Assembly: GCA_030280995.1 (NCBI GenBank)
Contig: JASXTE010000005.1
Location: 20,076,501 to 20,140,500, forward strand
Length of the DNA: 64,000 nucleotides
DNA from: Hemileia vastatrix
Lineage: Eukaryota; Basidiomycota; Pucciniomycetes; Pucciniales; Zaghouaniaceae
Direction: 5' to 3'
Shown here: in pieces, positions 32,561 through 45,724 of the stretch
Position numbering within the stretch: the first letter of the stretch is position 1
Layout: every line of letters starts with the position of its first letter
Translations under genes and position numbers: made by a program
The notes under the pieces: model-generated
Databases searched by the model: none
The model's input: only the letters and a program-made list of their open reading frames with translations
What the model was told of the DNA's origin: nothing

Positions 32561-33746
32561 TGTGGTAGGCGCCTTGCAGGTAGCTTGATTTTGGACCAAT
32601 CAGCTCGCATAGTCCAGGAAGAACAAAGGGGATTCATAGTGCAGTAGGTAGTGCTAAAATATAATATGTATTTGTGTTTTTTGAAGAACAAAGGGAAATA
32701 GATGCACAGAAGAGGATTCAGGGTCTGGGCACTCAGATTTTGCAGCAGGATGTGCCACACAATGGGGAGTTGTGTTTTATCAATTAAGGACTGCAAGCGC
32801 TGAACAATATGAATTTGGATTTTCCAATAATTGTGTGTTCCGCACTAAGGAAGGACTCAAGTGCGAAGTATACTGCACCGCGGCTAGTGTGGTAACTTAC
32901 TGAAACAGGTAATATAGGAGGTTACCTAGTTAAAGTCAAGGCAAGTAGGATCAGTGTTAGAAGGAGTCAAACTTGGAAGTAGCGCTGAAACAAAACAAAG
33001 GTACAGTCAGGAGCGTGCATGTGGAGTATGAGTGAAACAAGTTAATACTAGTGTTAGTAAGCATCGGGTATGTTTTAGGCGCTGTAGTTGTTACAAGCGG
33101 TGTATGAAGTTTACTAATAGATTAGTTATCGTTTTACTAATGTGGCTCTAGATTCAGTGCTGGAGATCCACTAGGGAGCTGTGTTTTGAGAGCTGAAAAA
33201 ATATAAAAAGGGTATCACATCTAGTAATAAGAGGGATAAAAATTTACAAATAATTAGTTAACATATGAGTAGTTAATAAATGTGGAGTCAAGTATAAGAT
33301 ATTAAATTTTAGACAATCAATTGTTGGAGAATATATTAGAGATATTTCTGAGTCTTTTGTCATTCAGGCGTCTGTGTGTGTATTTCATATATTATAGTGA
33401 AAGATTGCAACATAAAGAGAATATATAGATTCAGTAGGATTGACTATTATTAAAGTTATTTTATTGCTATGATAAGACATATTCAAAGAGAGCGCTTCAA
33501 GAGAGAGTAGCTGTGGATATTAGCACTTGTTAAGAATAGAAATATCCAGATAGTAATACTTGTTTTTTCCCAATCTTTTAAACTCATCTCTCAAATTATA
33601 AACTTTATAATCAAATATTGGTGTTAAAAATTATAGCGCTGTCTTTAAAAAAATAAGAGTGGCAGGCACTTCTTTTTAGAAATTGAAAAGAAGAACCAAC
33701 CCATCTCACATTGTGTCTACTGCTTAGTACTTTAGAACTCTCTACA
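32561..33746 (+). repeat. Gypsy2 3' LTR (about 1186 bp)
   Basis: Partner of 20784-21989. Followed by GCAT, which duplicates the bases before the 5' LTR. Confidence 0.92.
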
Positions 33747-33986
33747 GCATAAATGTAAAAAAAAATTCATTACTATTTTTTCCACTAAAAAAAAATTTAT
33801 ACATATATTTTCTCCTATATTAAATTTTTTCAGCATTGTCTTAAATTTTTTATTACAAGGAACAATAAGAAATTTCTATTAATAAGGGCTCAATATCAAA
33901 TTTTGTCTAGAAAATTTAAAATTATGTGCAAATAATTTTACAGAGTTCTATTTTTATTAATAAAATTTTTAAAAAAGACTTAAATA

Positions 33987-34236
33987 CACTACGCAATATA
34001 GGGGGTGGACTTGCTAGCAAGTCCTTAACTTGAACTCATATGGAACTCAGACTGAAATCATAATGAAATCATACTTAACTCTACTTGAAAGCCAACCTAA
34101 AACATTTCTTCTGAGTGGTGTTTATCCCTGATTGTATTGTTTCTTTATCAATAGCTCAATGTGTGTTCAATCTGTGGTGAGTTTGGGTCTAAGGTTGGGG
34201 ACTTGCTAGCAAGTCTTCCCCCTATATTTTGTGGTG
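33987..34236 (+). mobile_element. MITE family A, full copy, 250 bp, TSD ATA
   Basis: Left end CACTACGCAATATAGGGGG, right end CCCCCTATATTTTGTGGTG. The inner palindrome around GCTAGC is intact at the left and nearly so at the right. ATA flanks both sides. The interior matches the copy at 8114 in the same orientation. Confidence 0.88.
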
Positions 34237-34239
34237 ATA

Positions 34240-34770
34240 GTATCCTTTTTTATATATTTGTGGAAATAAAAATGAAAACTTAAATAATATTCCAGACATA
34301 GTATACTATGTGTCATTTAAGATATTTCTACTAATATCAAACCTGACCTTCCAACATTAAATGGATCTAGATATAAAATTGAATATTATGGTATGTTAAG
34401 TGTTGTGGCTTAACCATAGCTTAAATTTGGTCCAACTGATGCTTAACTTGAATACAAATCTCTGCTCAAGAAGGGATATATTGAGGCTCAATTTAGGGCC
34501 AAAATTTTTTTCAAAATTTTTTCATCTAATATAAAAACCGTTTCCTAAATCTTTCAAAAAATTTCCACAATGTTTTCCTAACCTCTTCTTAAAAGTTTCA
34601 AATAGAGGTAACTGCTAGCAGTTCACCCCCTTATTTCCTGTGGTGAGTGTATTATTATTACCAAAAAGCATGTAAATCATTAGAAAATTATGTTTAGTAA
34701 ATGATTTTTAGAAATTATAATGTGATTACAAAGTCTAAAGAGAAGAAAAAAGTTTAAGAATAAATAATAG
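34240..34770. mobile_element. MITE family C, right end preserved at 34645
   Basis: The end reads GGGGG-containing sequence on the minus strand, CACCACAGGAAATAAGGGGG, followed by the palindrome AACTGCTAGCAGTT (34610-34623). Interior sequence from about 34390 resembles the minus strand of the copy starting at 53616. The other end was not located. The rest of this stretch is AT-rich without genes. Confidence 0.55.
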
Positions 34771-36842
34771 CTAATACTCCCAATATGCTAGTGTGATTGG
34801 AAGAATTTTTGCCCTTATGCTAGTGGTTTGAGAAGTTGTAGTGTTGGATATAGTTGGAGGTGTTTCAACTTCTTCATCTTCATACAACTCTAGCAATTGA
34901 TCTTTGAGGTCAGCGAGTAGGTTATGAAGTATGGTGAAAAACAGTATCCAGTTGATGACAGCCTTCATTTTGGAACTATTTCTAAGATGACTTTTTAATT
35001 CCCTTAAACTGGAAAAATGAACTTTCAAGATTCCAACAGAATGTTAAATACAGACTCTTGACTTTTCCAAATGATTGTTGAACTTGGAGTTTTGACTGTA
35101 TTCTGAAGCTTCTCCACAAAATGCAGGAAGTACATATTTTCCAATCACATAAGCTGAATCAGCCAGAAAATACTGATCTTCATCAAAATAAATTTCAGGC
35201 TCTTTTGAGATTTTCATTCTTTGAAAGATGTAGGAATCATGACATGATCCAGGATAGTCAGAAAAGAAAGATATAAATTTTTTGTTGAAATCACTGTCAC
35301 ACGCCACGTGACACTTGAGGCAAAAGCAGCTCATTAAATCAATAAAACAGAGGTCTAAATCCATACTCAAAGTGTAGAAAGCAATTCACATAGCAACGGC
35401 AACTTCCCTTTGTGTACTCACTATTAAACTGGGCTAATCTAAACTTTAAATATAAATTAGTAAATTTCTCAAAAGTGTGTTTTGTCTTTTCTTCGATAAG
35501 CAACGCACAGTGCAATAGTCAATGCAATATTCCGCTAAAAGGTTTATTAAGTATCTGTGGGTTATTTAAAGGGGTAGTGAGCATGGACGGGATGTTTAGT
35601 GGAGGATTAAGGGGTTAAAGGATGTTAGTGAGGAGGGTCCAGGTGTAATGGGTGTAATTTTGGTGGTCTGTGGTGTGCGGAATAATGGATGGGTATGAGG
35701 TCAATGTGAGGAGGAGTAATGGATATAAAAGGGGTTGGATTTTGGTTTGACATTTCTTTAGAATTAAATTATAAAACTTATTTATAGTTAATAGTGATAA
35801 AAGCTTCAAGTTAAATAATTATTGTTGTACATTTCCTTATTTTCTCAGTAATCATTTCTAAAACTTAAATATTTGATTATTGAGTTTAAAACCCTTTGTG
35901 AGATCCTTAGAATATTAGTATTACCTTAAATTATATTGAGATTCTTATCAAACATACCTCGAAGCAGTAGTTCTTCCTTTGAGTCATCTTTGAACCACTT
36001 CCTTGAACATTCCCTCTGTGCTTCGAAGAAGTTTCTAAACTCCTCCCTTCATCCCACTCTTAGGAACACCCTTGACCTTGTGCGTAGGTCATCCGGTGAC
36101 AATCAAAAATAAGCTGAAAAGATATTGAATATATATAGAGAAGATATAGTTGCTTGTGCTAGTATGAAAAAGAATGTAAAAAATTTAAAATAAGCTACCT
36201 CTTTTTAAGGTCAATGTAAATGTTTCCACCATGAGCAGGTTTCTGACTCAAAGGAATATTAATACCATCAACACAACCAATATATCCTGGGAAGCCCTCT
36301 GCTTGCATAACCTGAGATGATTCAAGTGGCTCTTCTTTTTTTGGCCAGGAAAGAAGTTGAGGTTCCAACAAGATGATAGCAGTGATGCAACGTTTTGTAT
36401 AAGTGTTAACAGAACCATAGCCTAAATCAAAGACATTTTTGAAAAGTTTCAAGGCAGCTCCATTACCATTGGAACCCAAACAACATAGTGTGATGGACAA
36501 TTGAATTGATGGATCACAATTTGGCTTTTGAGAATTATTGTGAAAGACAGGGGGATCCTCAATAAGATGAAGAAATTTAAGGAAACATTCCTGAGAAGTC
36601 CTGAAAAGCTGTCTAAAACTGGGTACGGATAGGTTTAGAAATATTTGGATAGTTTACTTGGTGGTATGAAGTTCTTGAGGCTTTCTAGGAAGAAGGTAAC
36701 CTTTTTCTGGCAATTTTTGATAAAAAAGAAAATCTTCTTCAAGGTCAGAATCAGATTTACAATCAGAGTCCAAGAGCAGATCAAGAGCTATGACAGTCAT
36801 TGCTTGATGTAGCTTATCACCATTTGAGAGTGAGGAAGGCAA
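34771..36842 (-). pseudogene. PIF/Harbinger transposase, copy 1, catalytic Glu replaced by stop
   Basis: This is a DDE transposase of the Harbinger superfamily. Down the minus strand: an N-terminal part (36842-36654) with LLLDSDCKSDSDLEED, a helical region leading to LCCLGSNGNGAALK (36500-36460), GCVDGINIPLSQKPAHGG with the first Asp (near 36250), and a long gap at a probable intron that appears to hold extra inserted DNA (36190-35320). The copy then continues with CDSDFNKKFISFFSDYPGSCHDSYIF, FLADSAY with the second Asp (near 35160) and LEKSRVCI. The next codon is TAA (35046-35044), exactly where the family has its catalytic Glu. The frame continues HSVGILKVHFSSLREL to the C-terminus at 34771. 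TIRs were not found. The accessory Myb-like Harbinger protein is not evident beside it. Confidence 0.85.
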
Positions 36843-37849
36843 GACTCTTATATGGTAGAAAAATGAAGATGATGCACAATGTTAAGAGATATGAAGTGTT
36901 ATTCTTCACAGTGCTGTGTGTGAATGAGAAGTGTTATGCTGTGGAGTGCTGCGTATGAATGAGATAATGCTAAAAAATCAGTGAGATTTTCAGAAAGGTG
37001 AACCAGCACTTTTGGTTGAGAAAGTCCATATTTGAGTGAAATAAGTGACTTATTTCACTTTTTAAATCCACCAGTGTTGGGGATAGTGTGTTTCATAAAT
37101 ATGCACTTAGATAAGTACGGATTCGGTCAAATTAAAGTGCCAATTTATAAGTGCAGATTTTCCAGAACTGACACCCCCTATTATGTAGTTTTTAAAATTG
37201 ATTTTATTTTATTATATTTCAATACAATCATTTTATTTAATTCATTAACTCAAATTGAATCAAATCAAATTGTATTTTATTGTGTTTTATTTTATTATAT
37301 TGAGTTGTATTTGGTTATGTATTATACAATTTTATTTTATTTTATTGAGCTTTAATAAATTGCTTTTTAAAATATATATTAACAATTTATTTTTTTAAAT
37401 CTCATTTTATACCATTTGTATTTATCATTTTTTAATTCTAGCTATTATACTCATCTATCAGTTTTTTTTATATTCAATTATATATATATATATAAATATA
37501 TGTATGAACTAGTCTATTGTATAAAAACATTAATTCCCTAAGAGCATCTCCACACTTATTTGGTTTTATAACTCCTGCTTACACACATATTAATTCAGAG
37601 TTACACACATTAGGGGATATCAATGTTCAGGGATCGGCAATTAGGGATCACAAATTTTTTTCGCAGGTATCAGACATTATTAATTGCAGATAATTCTTAT
37701 CCACTAGGCCCAAATCCTAGTGAATAAAGGATTGCATGATTATGCATTATCCCACCTCTTTACCCCAATTTAAATTTTTTATTCCTGATCCCTAACTCAT
37801 CAGATCCATGATAGATTTTTAAGCAAGTCACATGACATATAATTGTGTT
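36843..37849. other. Spacer between divergent Harbinger copies
   Basis: Low-complexity AT-rich DNA with loose repeats of GAGTGCTG/GTATGAATGAGA near 36905-36970. No coding frame is credible. Confidence 0.4.
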
Positions 37850-37944
37850 CCTTTATCAATAGCTCAATGTGTGTTCAATCTGTGGTGAGTTTGGGTCTAA
37901 GGTTGAAGACTTACTAGCAAGTCCGCCCTTCATATTGTGTGGTG
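37850..37944 (+). mobile_element. MITE family A, right half only
   Basis: Starts abruptly at CCTTTATCAATAGCTC and runs to the family A right end with TTACTAGCAAGTCC and CATATTGTGTGGTG. The left half is absent. Confidence 0.8.
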
Positions 37945-38147
37945 TATGTATCTCATCACTCTATGCTACTTGATTTTGAAGGCAAACACACATAACATTT
38001 TTTCTCATCATTATGTGTCTCTTCAATCTATGCTACTTAATTTTTGTGACAAAAACATAACAGTTTTTTCTATATGCACACCCTAACTGCTCATTTGGTG
38101 GCAAATTCCCACTTCTCACTCATCACATAAACCTTCTACCAACAATA

Positions 38148-39402
38148 ATGAAGCATCTCTATAATTGGCAGCTACTTCACTCAACTATGAATTCTATTGC
38201 TTTACTTTTAGTTCTTTACTATAAATCTGACTCTTACTTGGAAGATGATTTAGGCTATATAGCTTTTCTTTCCAAAACACGTTACATAAAACCATGGGGG
38301 CCAACTCTTTATCATGATCCCAGATATGATCTTTCATCAATTCTTGAAATTCATCATTCAAACTTCACAAAACTTTTTCAAAACTCTCCTGATTCTCTTT
38401 TCAAACTTTCTCAACTCATCTCCAATCATCCTATCTTTCATAAAAATTCTCAAAATAAACAGCATAAACCTGCCTTTCAACTTTCTGTCGCACTATGTCA
38501 CTTTGGTTCAAATGGAAATGGTGCTGCTGTAAGACATTTAGATAATCTCTTTACAATAGGTTATGGTACTGTCATATTATAAACCAAGCTCTGCATGATT
38601 GCTATCCTTTCTCTCAAGTCTCAAAAACTTATTTGGCCAACTCAACAACAGAAATGTGAATCTTCTCAAGTAATGCAAGCTAAAGGTTTCCTGGGCTGTG
38701 AAGGTTTTGTTGATGGTACAACTATAAACTTGAGCCAAAAGCCTGCTCATGATGGAAACCATTATTTTGATTGCAAAAAAATGTTTCTTCAAAATGTTCT
38801 CCAATTTCACATCTTTCATAAACTAAATTTTTATCTTCTTTTTAAATACTCTATCGAAGTTCAAATGGTCTGTGATGTCAACAAAAAGTTTATTGCTTTT
38901 CATAGAGGCTGCCCTGGCTCATGTCATGACTCTTTTGTCTTCTAAAGAATGAGAATTTTTCAAAGTAATCACTCATACTTTGACAAATCTCAGTACCTCC
39001 TTGCAGACTCAGCATATGCAAGTGAAAAATACATTATACCTGCTTTCCAAGGTGCAACTTTAGAAAATGACCCAAAAACATCTTTAAATTATCATCTTGT
39101 GCAATCAAGAGTAAGAATGAACATGCTATTGGGATTTTAAAGGGAAGATTCTCTAGTCTATGGGAACTCAGAATCCAAATTCAAAAAAAAAATTGGATAT
39201 CGAAACTGCAAATCATTGGATAATGACTTGCATGATACTCAATAATATCCTAGCTAATTTAAAGGATGAGTGGTATGATCTTAAAAAAGAAGAAGATCCT
39301 GAACCTGCACCAGCTCTCCCACCTCTTGATTCACAAAACATAATTTCTATTGGAATATTCTCTATCATTTTTCCAATCACACTCCATAATTTCTCAGAAT
39401 AA
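38148..39402 (+). pseudogene. PIF/Harbinger transposase, copy 2, frameshifted at the catalytic Glu
   Basis: This relative of the copy at 34771-36842 lies on the opposite strand. It opens MKHLYNWQLLHS, and carries LSVALCHFGSNGNGAAV, a TAA at 38580, ESSQVMQAKGFLGC, FVDGTTINLSQKPAHDG (first Asp near 38710), and a probable intron of about 90 bases before VQMVCDVNKKFIAFHRGCPGSCHDSFVF. A TAA follows at 38943, then YLLADSAY (second Asp near 39005) and QSRVRM. The next codon has lost one base where Glu is expected, and the frame shifts to HAIGILKGRFSSLWELRIQ. A second shift occurs at an A-run near 39185, after which the helical C-terminus (ILNNILANLKDEW) ends near 39402. Inactive. Confidence 0.85.
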
Positions 39403-39831
39403 CTCCTTTAAATTTTTTATTATATTTCATTCATTTTTTCTTTCACCCCTCATATCCTTTTCCTCCTCTGATCTTGTATCCCTCAATCTATATATACTTA
39501 AGTTTCCCATTCCAATAAAACTAAATGTATTTTAAAAATAATATACATGCCTTTAGATAATAATAATGATAATTATCAATTTATAAACAACCTGTATTAT
39601 CCAATAATTTTTGAAGAAAGTTATCATGTAATTATTCTAACTTTTCTTTTTCATCCATTTTTATATAATCTGACATGAAATTACCTGATAGAATAATTTT
39701 TAATGTTTTAAAAGATTTTGATAATATTTTTCTGATTTGAAATAAAGAACGTAACCTTTAAAAGTTACCAAACTCTTTTACAAGAGTGGTAGGATGATAT
39801 AGTTTTTTAGAAGGCCAAATACACCACACAA

Positions 39832-39945
39832 TATTTGGGGGGGACTTGCTAGCAAGTCCTCAACTTGAATTCAGATGGAATTCAGCCTGAACTCAGACTG
39901 AAGTCAGATTGAACTTTACTTTCAACTCATCTTGAGCTCTTAACC
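39832..39945 (+). mobile_element. MITE family A, left half only
   Basis: Starts CACCACACAATATTTGGGG, with the palindrome GGACTTGCTAGCAAGTCC and tandem GAACTCAGA-type units. It fades after TCTTGAGCTC. The right half is absent. Confidence 0.8.
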
Positions 39946-40393
39946 AAAAATGGATGAGTCTGTGCTAGAATAATAGTGAAATTTTAATGAATAATTTATA
40001 GAAATATTAACAAGGGAATATTAATAATCTGATCGATTCACAGAATTTTCTTCATAAAACTCAATTTCAATTTCATTTTGAATTTCACCTGATCATTAAA
40101 AAGACTAAAAATTATACTTTTTATTTCAAAAACATCACTTTTAACATCTCTTTTTATTTTATTCTATTATTTTTTTTGAAAAAATATAAAATAAGATCAG
40201 TGGTTCTTTTTATTGATAACTTCTTTTAACCAAGAATTTGAAGCTTTTATTTTTTAATTTAAACCATATTACATGATTTTTTTTTTGTATTTTTATTATT
40301 TCTGATTATGAAATATAATTATTTTCAATTCAATGGAATTATTTAATAAACATATTGAACCATCAAAATTCTCAAGTTTCTATTCTAGAATAC
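39946..40393. other. AT-rich spacer
   Basis: Nothing recognisable on either strand. Confidence 0.4.
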
Positions 40394-41893
40394 TGTCAGG
40401 CTAAGATCAACTAAAAGGACGTGAACTAGCTTGAAAAGTCTTTGTCTAGAAGATTTAAATGGTCCTATATGAATACTGTAGTATAAATCCAACCAATAGT
40501 AAAATATAATTCAGAATAAAGGTCTCAGTAATATAATTCTCACTATTTTTATATGTGGCTTACAATCTTTTTAGTTGGTAGAAAAATAAAGTATAATAAT
40601 TCAAATACTACTCAAAAGTTTTAAAAAAGTACTAATTAAAGTGTATTGTAATTGATTTGGTTATATGGTGTAAATTGTAATGATAAAGAATGTAGAAACA
40701 AGACCCAAAAACCTCCTCCTTTTCTACACACTGAGTTCCCCAATGATTCCCTTGATGTAACATCCAATACACAGTTAATGACGCCTCAAAAAAACTAATA
40801 GAAATTCCCATCAACATCCCCAGTAACCCATGACATAGTTAGAAGTGTAACAACTGTCAAAATCCTGTAATAATAAGGGAAATCCATCAAAATTAAAGAG
40901 AAATACAATAAGAGAGTATATGCATATAAAACAAAAATATAAAAGCCTAAAGGGGACTTTTTAAGGTTAATAATAGCTTAATAAAAAGGGGGATTCACTG
41001 TAGAAATGATGGGGCTAATCCTGACATTATACTACGTGAAATTCCCATCCAAAAATTACCAATATTGACTGAGAAACCACCCAAAAACTTAAAAAAGAGC
41101 ATAAGATGTGGGGTAACTACATGCAGTCCTTGGCAGGCACTTGCACGGGTAAATCCTTGACTAAATTTAGGCGAATTTAAGTGTGGTGATGAAATAAGAC
41201 TCCAAGAGTGAGGTTATTAATGAAACTAGTGCATATAAACAAGGTCAATGCATTATTAATTAAGCTAGGACACTAAATAAGTGCCTCTTGCCTATTTTAG
41301 TGTGTTTCCCCACAGTCGGCGTAGAATGTGGGGTAATTATAGTGTTAAAAAGCTAAATTTTCTAAAAATGAAGCTATTCACACAGGAAAAAAGCAGGCAG
41401 TATGTGGCCAGTACACAGAAGCCATTTCTGGCATGAAAAACACCAAATTTTAAAAGTGTTATTTTTATGCATTTAAAAAGCCAAATCAATAGTCCTAAAT
41501 GAGACAAATTGATCTGTCAAAGCGCAATTTTGATATTCTCAATTTTATAGTGCATATAGTCAACTTTTAAGTGAAATAAAGTGCATATCTTGTTTTTTGC
41601 GTAAAACAATGAATATAACAGCTTTAACTGTACTTAAAAATTATGTAGCCTTATACTTAAGGTTCTTAAGATTACCCTAAAATATTTCAACTTAATATTA
41701 AGTACATAAGACCTATAAAAGATGGATATATGCGTGTATATAAGGTGTTATAATGGCATGTTTTGTATATTATCATAATTTTACTTATGTATACTGTTTG
41801 TGTACTCTCAATTATTGTTCCCCTGTATAGTTCATGTGATTAAAATAAATTATAAGCACTTTTTACTCAGTCCTGGGAATATACAGGCTGAAA
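40394..41893 (-). mobile_element. Solo LTR, family S2 (1500 bp), TSD AATAC, minus orientation
   Basis: Near-complete reverse complement of 50606-52107. On the plus strand it starts TGTCAGGCTAAGATC and ends GGCTGAAA, with AATAC flanking both sides (40389-40393 and 41894-41898). There is no internal domain, so it is the product of LTR-LTR recombination. The ORF of 61 codons inside it is not a gene. Confidence 0.92.
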
Positions 41894-41898
41894 AATAC

Positions 41899-44306
41899 TG
41901 TGAAAAGACTCATAATTAAAAAAATAAAAGATAGAAATATGTTTTCCTAATTTCTGTTTCAATGAAGTCTTTTAATAGCTTCTTTACACTAAGCACTAAT
42001 AATTGATAAATTTTTTTAATTATATGTCTAGAAAGAAGTATAATTCTTATACAAGTGAATTTTGATCCAGTTTTTTCAATTTTGGATGCAAGAAGATGAT
42101 TAAAACTAAAAGGAAATATCTTTTTGCTATTTTTTTTTCTATTGAATATTCAACTACTAAGAATTTTTGCAATATAAATTTATTCAATGTAATACATATA
42201 TGATATTCTTGATTTCTTCATGATGTATTTCATCAAAATTCCATGTAAATGTGGTTATTTGGTAGAGTAGTCTCATGAGTTGAAATAATTAATCACTACC
42301 TAGTGAATTTTTCATATGAAAAACTAAAATTCAAGCTAGATGTAAAAATTTAAAGATAATAAAAACAAAGTAGTATAAATTTATTTAAACTTTAATTTTA
42401 GTGCTTGATTTTTCTTCAATGCTGTATTGTGGGATAATTTCAGTGTCAACTGGGAATAAGCACTATATAATTTTCAAACTGTTCTCATGTTAAAAAATGT
42501 GCTTCAGGTTAATATTTTGATTGTATAATTGTTCAAGAACTGAATTAAATAGGTAAAAGTGGTACTTTTTCATAATTCTATCAGTTTCAAATGGAAAAAC
42601 TATTATATGATATTCATTTTGTAAAAAAGACACAATAGGTAATTTAGATTATACGCATGTAGAAAAGAAGCTGTAAAGGCAATCATCTTTTGATTAAAAA
42701 TAATATTATTTCATGTTTTAAATGAAAAGAAAAAATATTTTAATTCTATGGTTTTGAAAAATAAATTAAATGAAACATTGCAGGGACTTTTTTTTAGTCA
42801 TTAGAATTCAAGTTTTGATAGGAGTAATTCACAACTGAACACTTACACACAATTGAAAAATTAAATATATGGGTTCAAGATTTATCAATGATTTATTGGA
42901 ATTATGATATTTATGCTGATTGGTAGATCTTATACAATGTTTTTATTCAATTTCCAAGTGTATGAAAAAGAATCCCTTAGATATTTTATTTAAACAGAAG
43001 AATTTAAAATTTTTCTTGAAATTGGACTTATCGTACAGCAATACTGGAATGAGTATATTGTTATAAAAATTAATTTAAATAGAAAAATTTCAAATCTTCA
43101 TAACAGATATAAAACAAAACATAAATATTAAAATTTGACTTTTTATAAAAATATATATTGATTTAAAAGATATTTACTTATTTTTTTTTACAAAATGACC
43201 AATTTATCCTGTGAGGCTTCCCTTCAACTTACATGTATAAGTCTAAAAATTAATATGATGCTCTGAATACTTTATATAATGTGTACCTAAGGAAAATATA
43301 ATGTTTTTTTGAAGGACTTCATATCTAAGCAGAAGAGCTGATATCATTTTTATATAATATAGTTTTATAAAATTTATTTTTAGGTAGTTTCTTAATCTGT
43401 TATATGGAAAGAAATCATGTCATAATAATATATAATCAACTTAAAACTATTTTTAATATAATATTTTCTAATAATGATTCTTAATTTGTACTTATTTTCA
43501 GAACTTCAAAGTATTTAATAAAAATACTTTGATATAAAAATATAATTATTTTTATATTTAAAAGTATTAAATAAAACTTCTAAAAAAGTATAAATTTTTT
43601 CATGGCTTAAATTATCTTGTACCACACTTGGAAACAGGATTGCATTGAGAGTTCAATCTAAGCTCCACCAAAAACATGATAAATAATTTTTTAGAAAATG
43701 TATATAGTCATTGAAATGAAAAAAATTAGTAAAAGAAAGGACTCAGAAAGTTTTTTCTGTTACTGAATAGATTATCATAAATATATTGAGGTAGATAACT
43801 TACTGAAATTTTTAAAATTAGCAGTTATTAAAGTCAATTATCCAGTTATATATAGCAATCACAAAACAAGAAATCAGCCTAAATGGTTATATATGTGGAT
43901 AAATCTTTTCTTCAACCTTTACTTGAATTATATAATTTAATTCAATGCTATTTTTAATCTAACCAACATATTTTACTATTACATTTAAAAATAAATACAA
44001 TAAACTCATAAAATACATAAGTTCAATAGTTTAAAATTTCTTTAAATGTTTTGTTCTAGTTTTCAACTTTTTGCTACAATCTTCCTATTATATTATTTAT
44101 TTATATCATGTATAGTTATCAGAAGAATTCTGTGAATTCTTGTGTAAAAAAGCAAAATAGTATTTAATTACCAATTATTTTACTATATTACTCTCTTAGT
44201 CTTAAAGTGCATTGTAAATCAAAAATATAAAATAAAGATGTATAAAATATAGGTTTAAGTTCAAAAATATCAATAAAAAATAATTATCAATCATTTTCCA
44301 TATTGG
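41899..44306. other. Long AT-rich stretch without recognisable genes
   Basis: About 2.4 kb of AT-rich sequence with no ORF longer than noise, no terminal repeats and no RNA gene that I can see. Confidence 0.5.
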
Positions 44307-44331
44307 CAGAATAGAGCTGTAGATTGAGGGG

Positions 44332-45708
44332 GTGGACTCTGATGTTCGCCCGAAGAACAAAGTTCACTCCCCATTTTTCACTACCTCAATGGACAACCTC
44401 TCAATCTCTCCACAAAACTTTTTCTGCCTTTTCATTTCTGTTAATTCTATTACCACTCTCCACCCTTTTATTGCCCTCCTGATACATTTGCTACACCCTT
44501 TAAGCTTCAAAATCTATGTTTAAGCCCTCCTCACTACTCCCCTCCACTCTATTTTCACTTTTAACACAACTACACCCCTTTTACAACCTCTCGCTCACCT
44601 CCCATTCCCCTCACTCACCCCAATCACCTCCATTAGCACTCACCAGCCTATCTCTCACATTCTCAAACTATTACTCACCTTCCCCAGCTCTCGCTTACCT
44701 CCCCTAGCCCTTTCTCACCTTCCCAAGCCCTTCACTCACCTCCCCCAGCCTCCCCCAGTCCCTTACTTCAGCTGGAGATGTGAGCGAGGTGCTGTAAAGA
44801 CTAAGGAGGGCTGGGAGAAGTGAGTGAGAGGCTTTTATCACCTACCACAGACTTTTAAAGCCCGTCGCTCACCTCCCCCAGCCTCCCCAGTTCCTTAATT
44901 TTGTTGGAGATTTGAACGAGGTACTGTAAAGACTAAGTAGGGCTGGGAGTAGTAGGTGAGAGGCTTTTATCACCTCTTCTAGCCCTTTAAGGATCCTCGC
45001 TCACCTTTTCCAGCCTTCCTGAAGTGGGTTAGGGGCTTTTATAACCTCTCCCAGCCCTGTAAAGCCCCTCTCTGACCTTCCCCAGCCTTCCCCAGTCCCT
45101 TGATTTTTCTGGGGGAGGTGAGCGATGAGATTGGAGAGGTGAAAAAAGTGTTGGGGAGGCATTCAAGGGCTTGGGAAGTAGCCAACTTATATAAACTTGA
45201 GAATAATTTATATGTATAAATTAGAAATAACAAGGAATAAAATTTTGAGGAATTATAACCCCTTCCAAGTGGTAAATAATGTAACTAGATACATATTTCT
45301 GAATTTGAGTTGCTTGTCTTTACTAAAAAAATGTGGCCAATTGTTGAGAAAGGAAGATATTTGTAGGGAAGAAACATGAAAAATGAAAAAAATACAAAGT
45401 AAAATAAAACTAAATAATGACAGTGGGCTAGGAAAGTTGAGTGAGGTTCTGGGGGAGATGTGAGAAATAAAGAGAAGAGAAGGGAGAGGGGGGGAAGGAG
45501 AGGAGAGTTGTTTTCTCACTGTGAAGGGAAGGGATAGGGTAGAAAGAGTAAGTAGATGGAAAGATTAGCAATGAGATAAGGGGGTAGGATAGGAAGGCAG
45601 ATTGAAGATAAGGTAGAATTAGGGGAGGGAGGTATCAGATGGAAGTCCCACTTGGAATTCTACCAGGAATCAATTCAGGAAGCAAAAAAAAAGAACTAGA
45701 CGTCTAGT
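44332..45708 (+). mobile_element. Pyrimidine/purine-biased element with terminal palindrome (family E), left end preserved
   Basis: A 36-bp imperfect palindrome (44332-44367, 13 of 18 pairs) preceded by GAGGGGGTG opens a tract that is strongly pyrimidine-rich on this strand (44380-44780). It is then mixed with repeats of CTCACCTCCCCCAGCC-type units, and becomes purine-rich at about 45420-45640. A second perfect palindrome, ACTAGACGTCTAGT (45695-45708), followed by GCACCC and CTGCTG, may be the end of the same or another element. The Pro/Ser-rich ORFs here are composition artefacts. The right boundary is uncertain. Confidence 0.45.
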
Positions 45709-45724
45709 GCACCCTTTTTTTCTG

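Larger units (their letters stand above)
20784..33746 (+). mobile_element. Ty3/Gypsy LTR retrotransposon (Gypsy2) with antisense cargo and a nested solo LTR
   Basis: LTRs at 20784-21989 and 32561-33746 begin TGTGGTA and end TACA. They bracket gag, protease, RT, RNase H and integrase on the plus strand, and two minus-strand genes between integrase and the 3' LTR. The flanks give GCAT on both sides, or AGCAT if the LTR is taken to end one base earlier. The LTRs are clearly more diverged than those of Gypsy1. A primer-site-like TTGGTGACAC follows the 5' LTR, and a purine tract GAGTAGAGGGAGGA precedes the 3' LTR. A 1177-bp solo LTR splits pol. Without it the element would be about 11.8 kb. Confidence 0.93.

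Noticed and set aside
44516..44707. Pro/Ser/Thr-rich ORF
   Set aside because: Produced by the pyrimidine-rich tract of a repeat element; no start context or domain.
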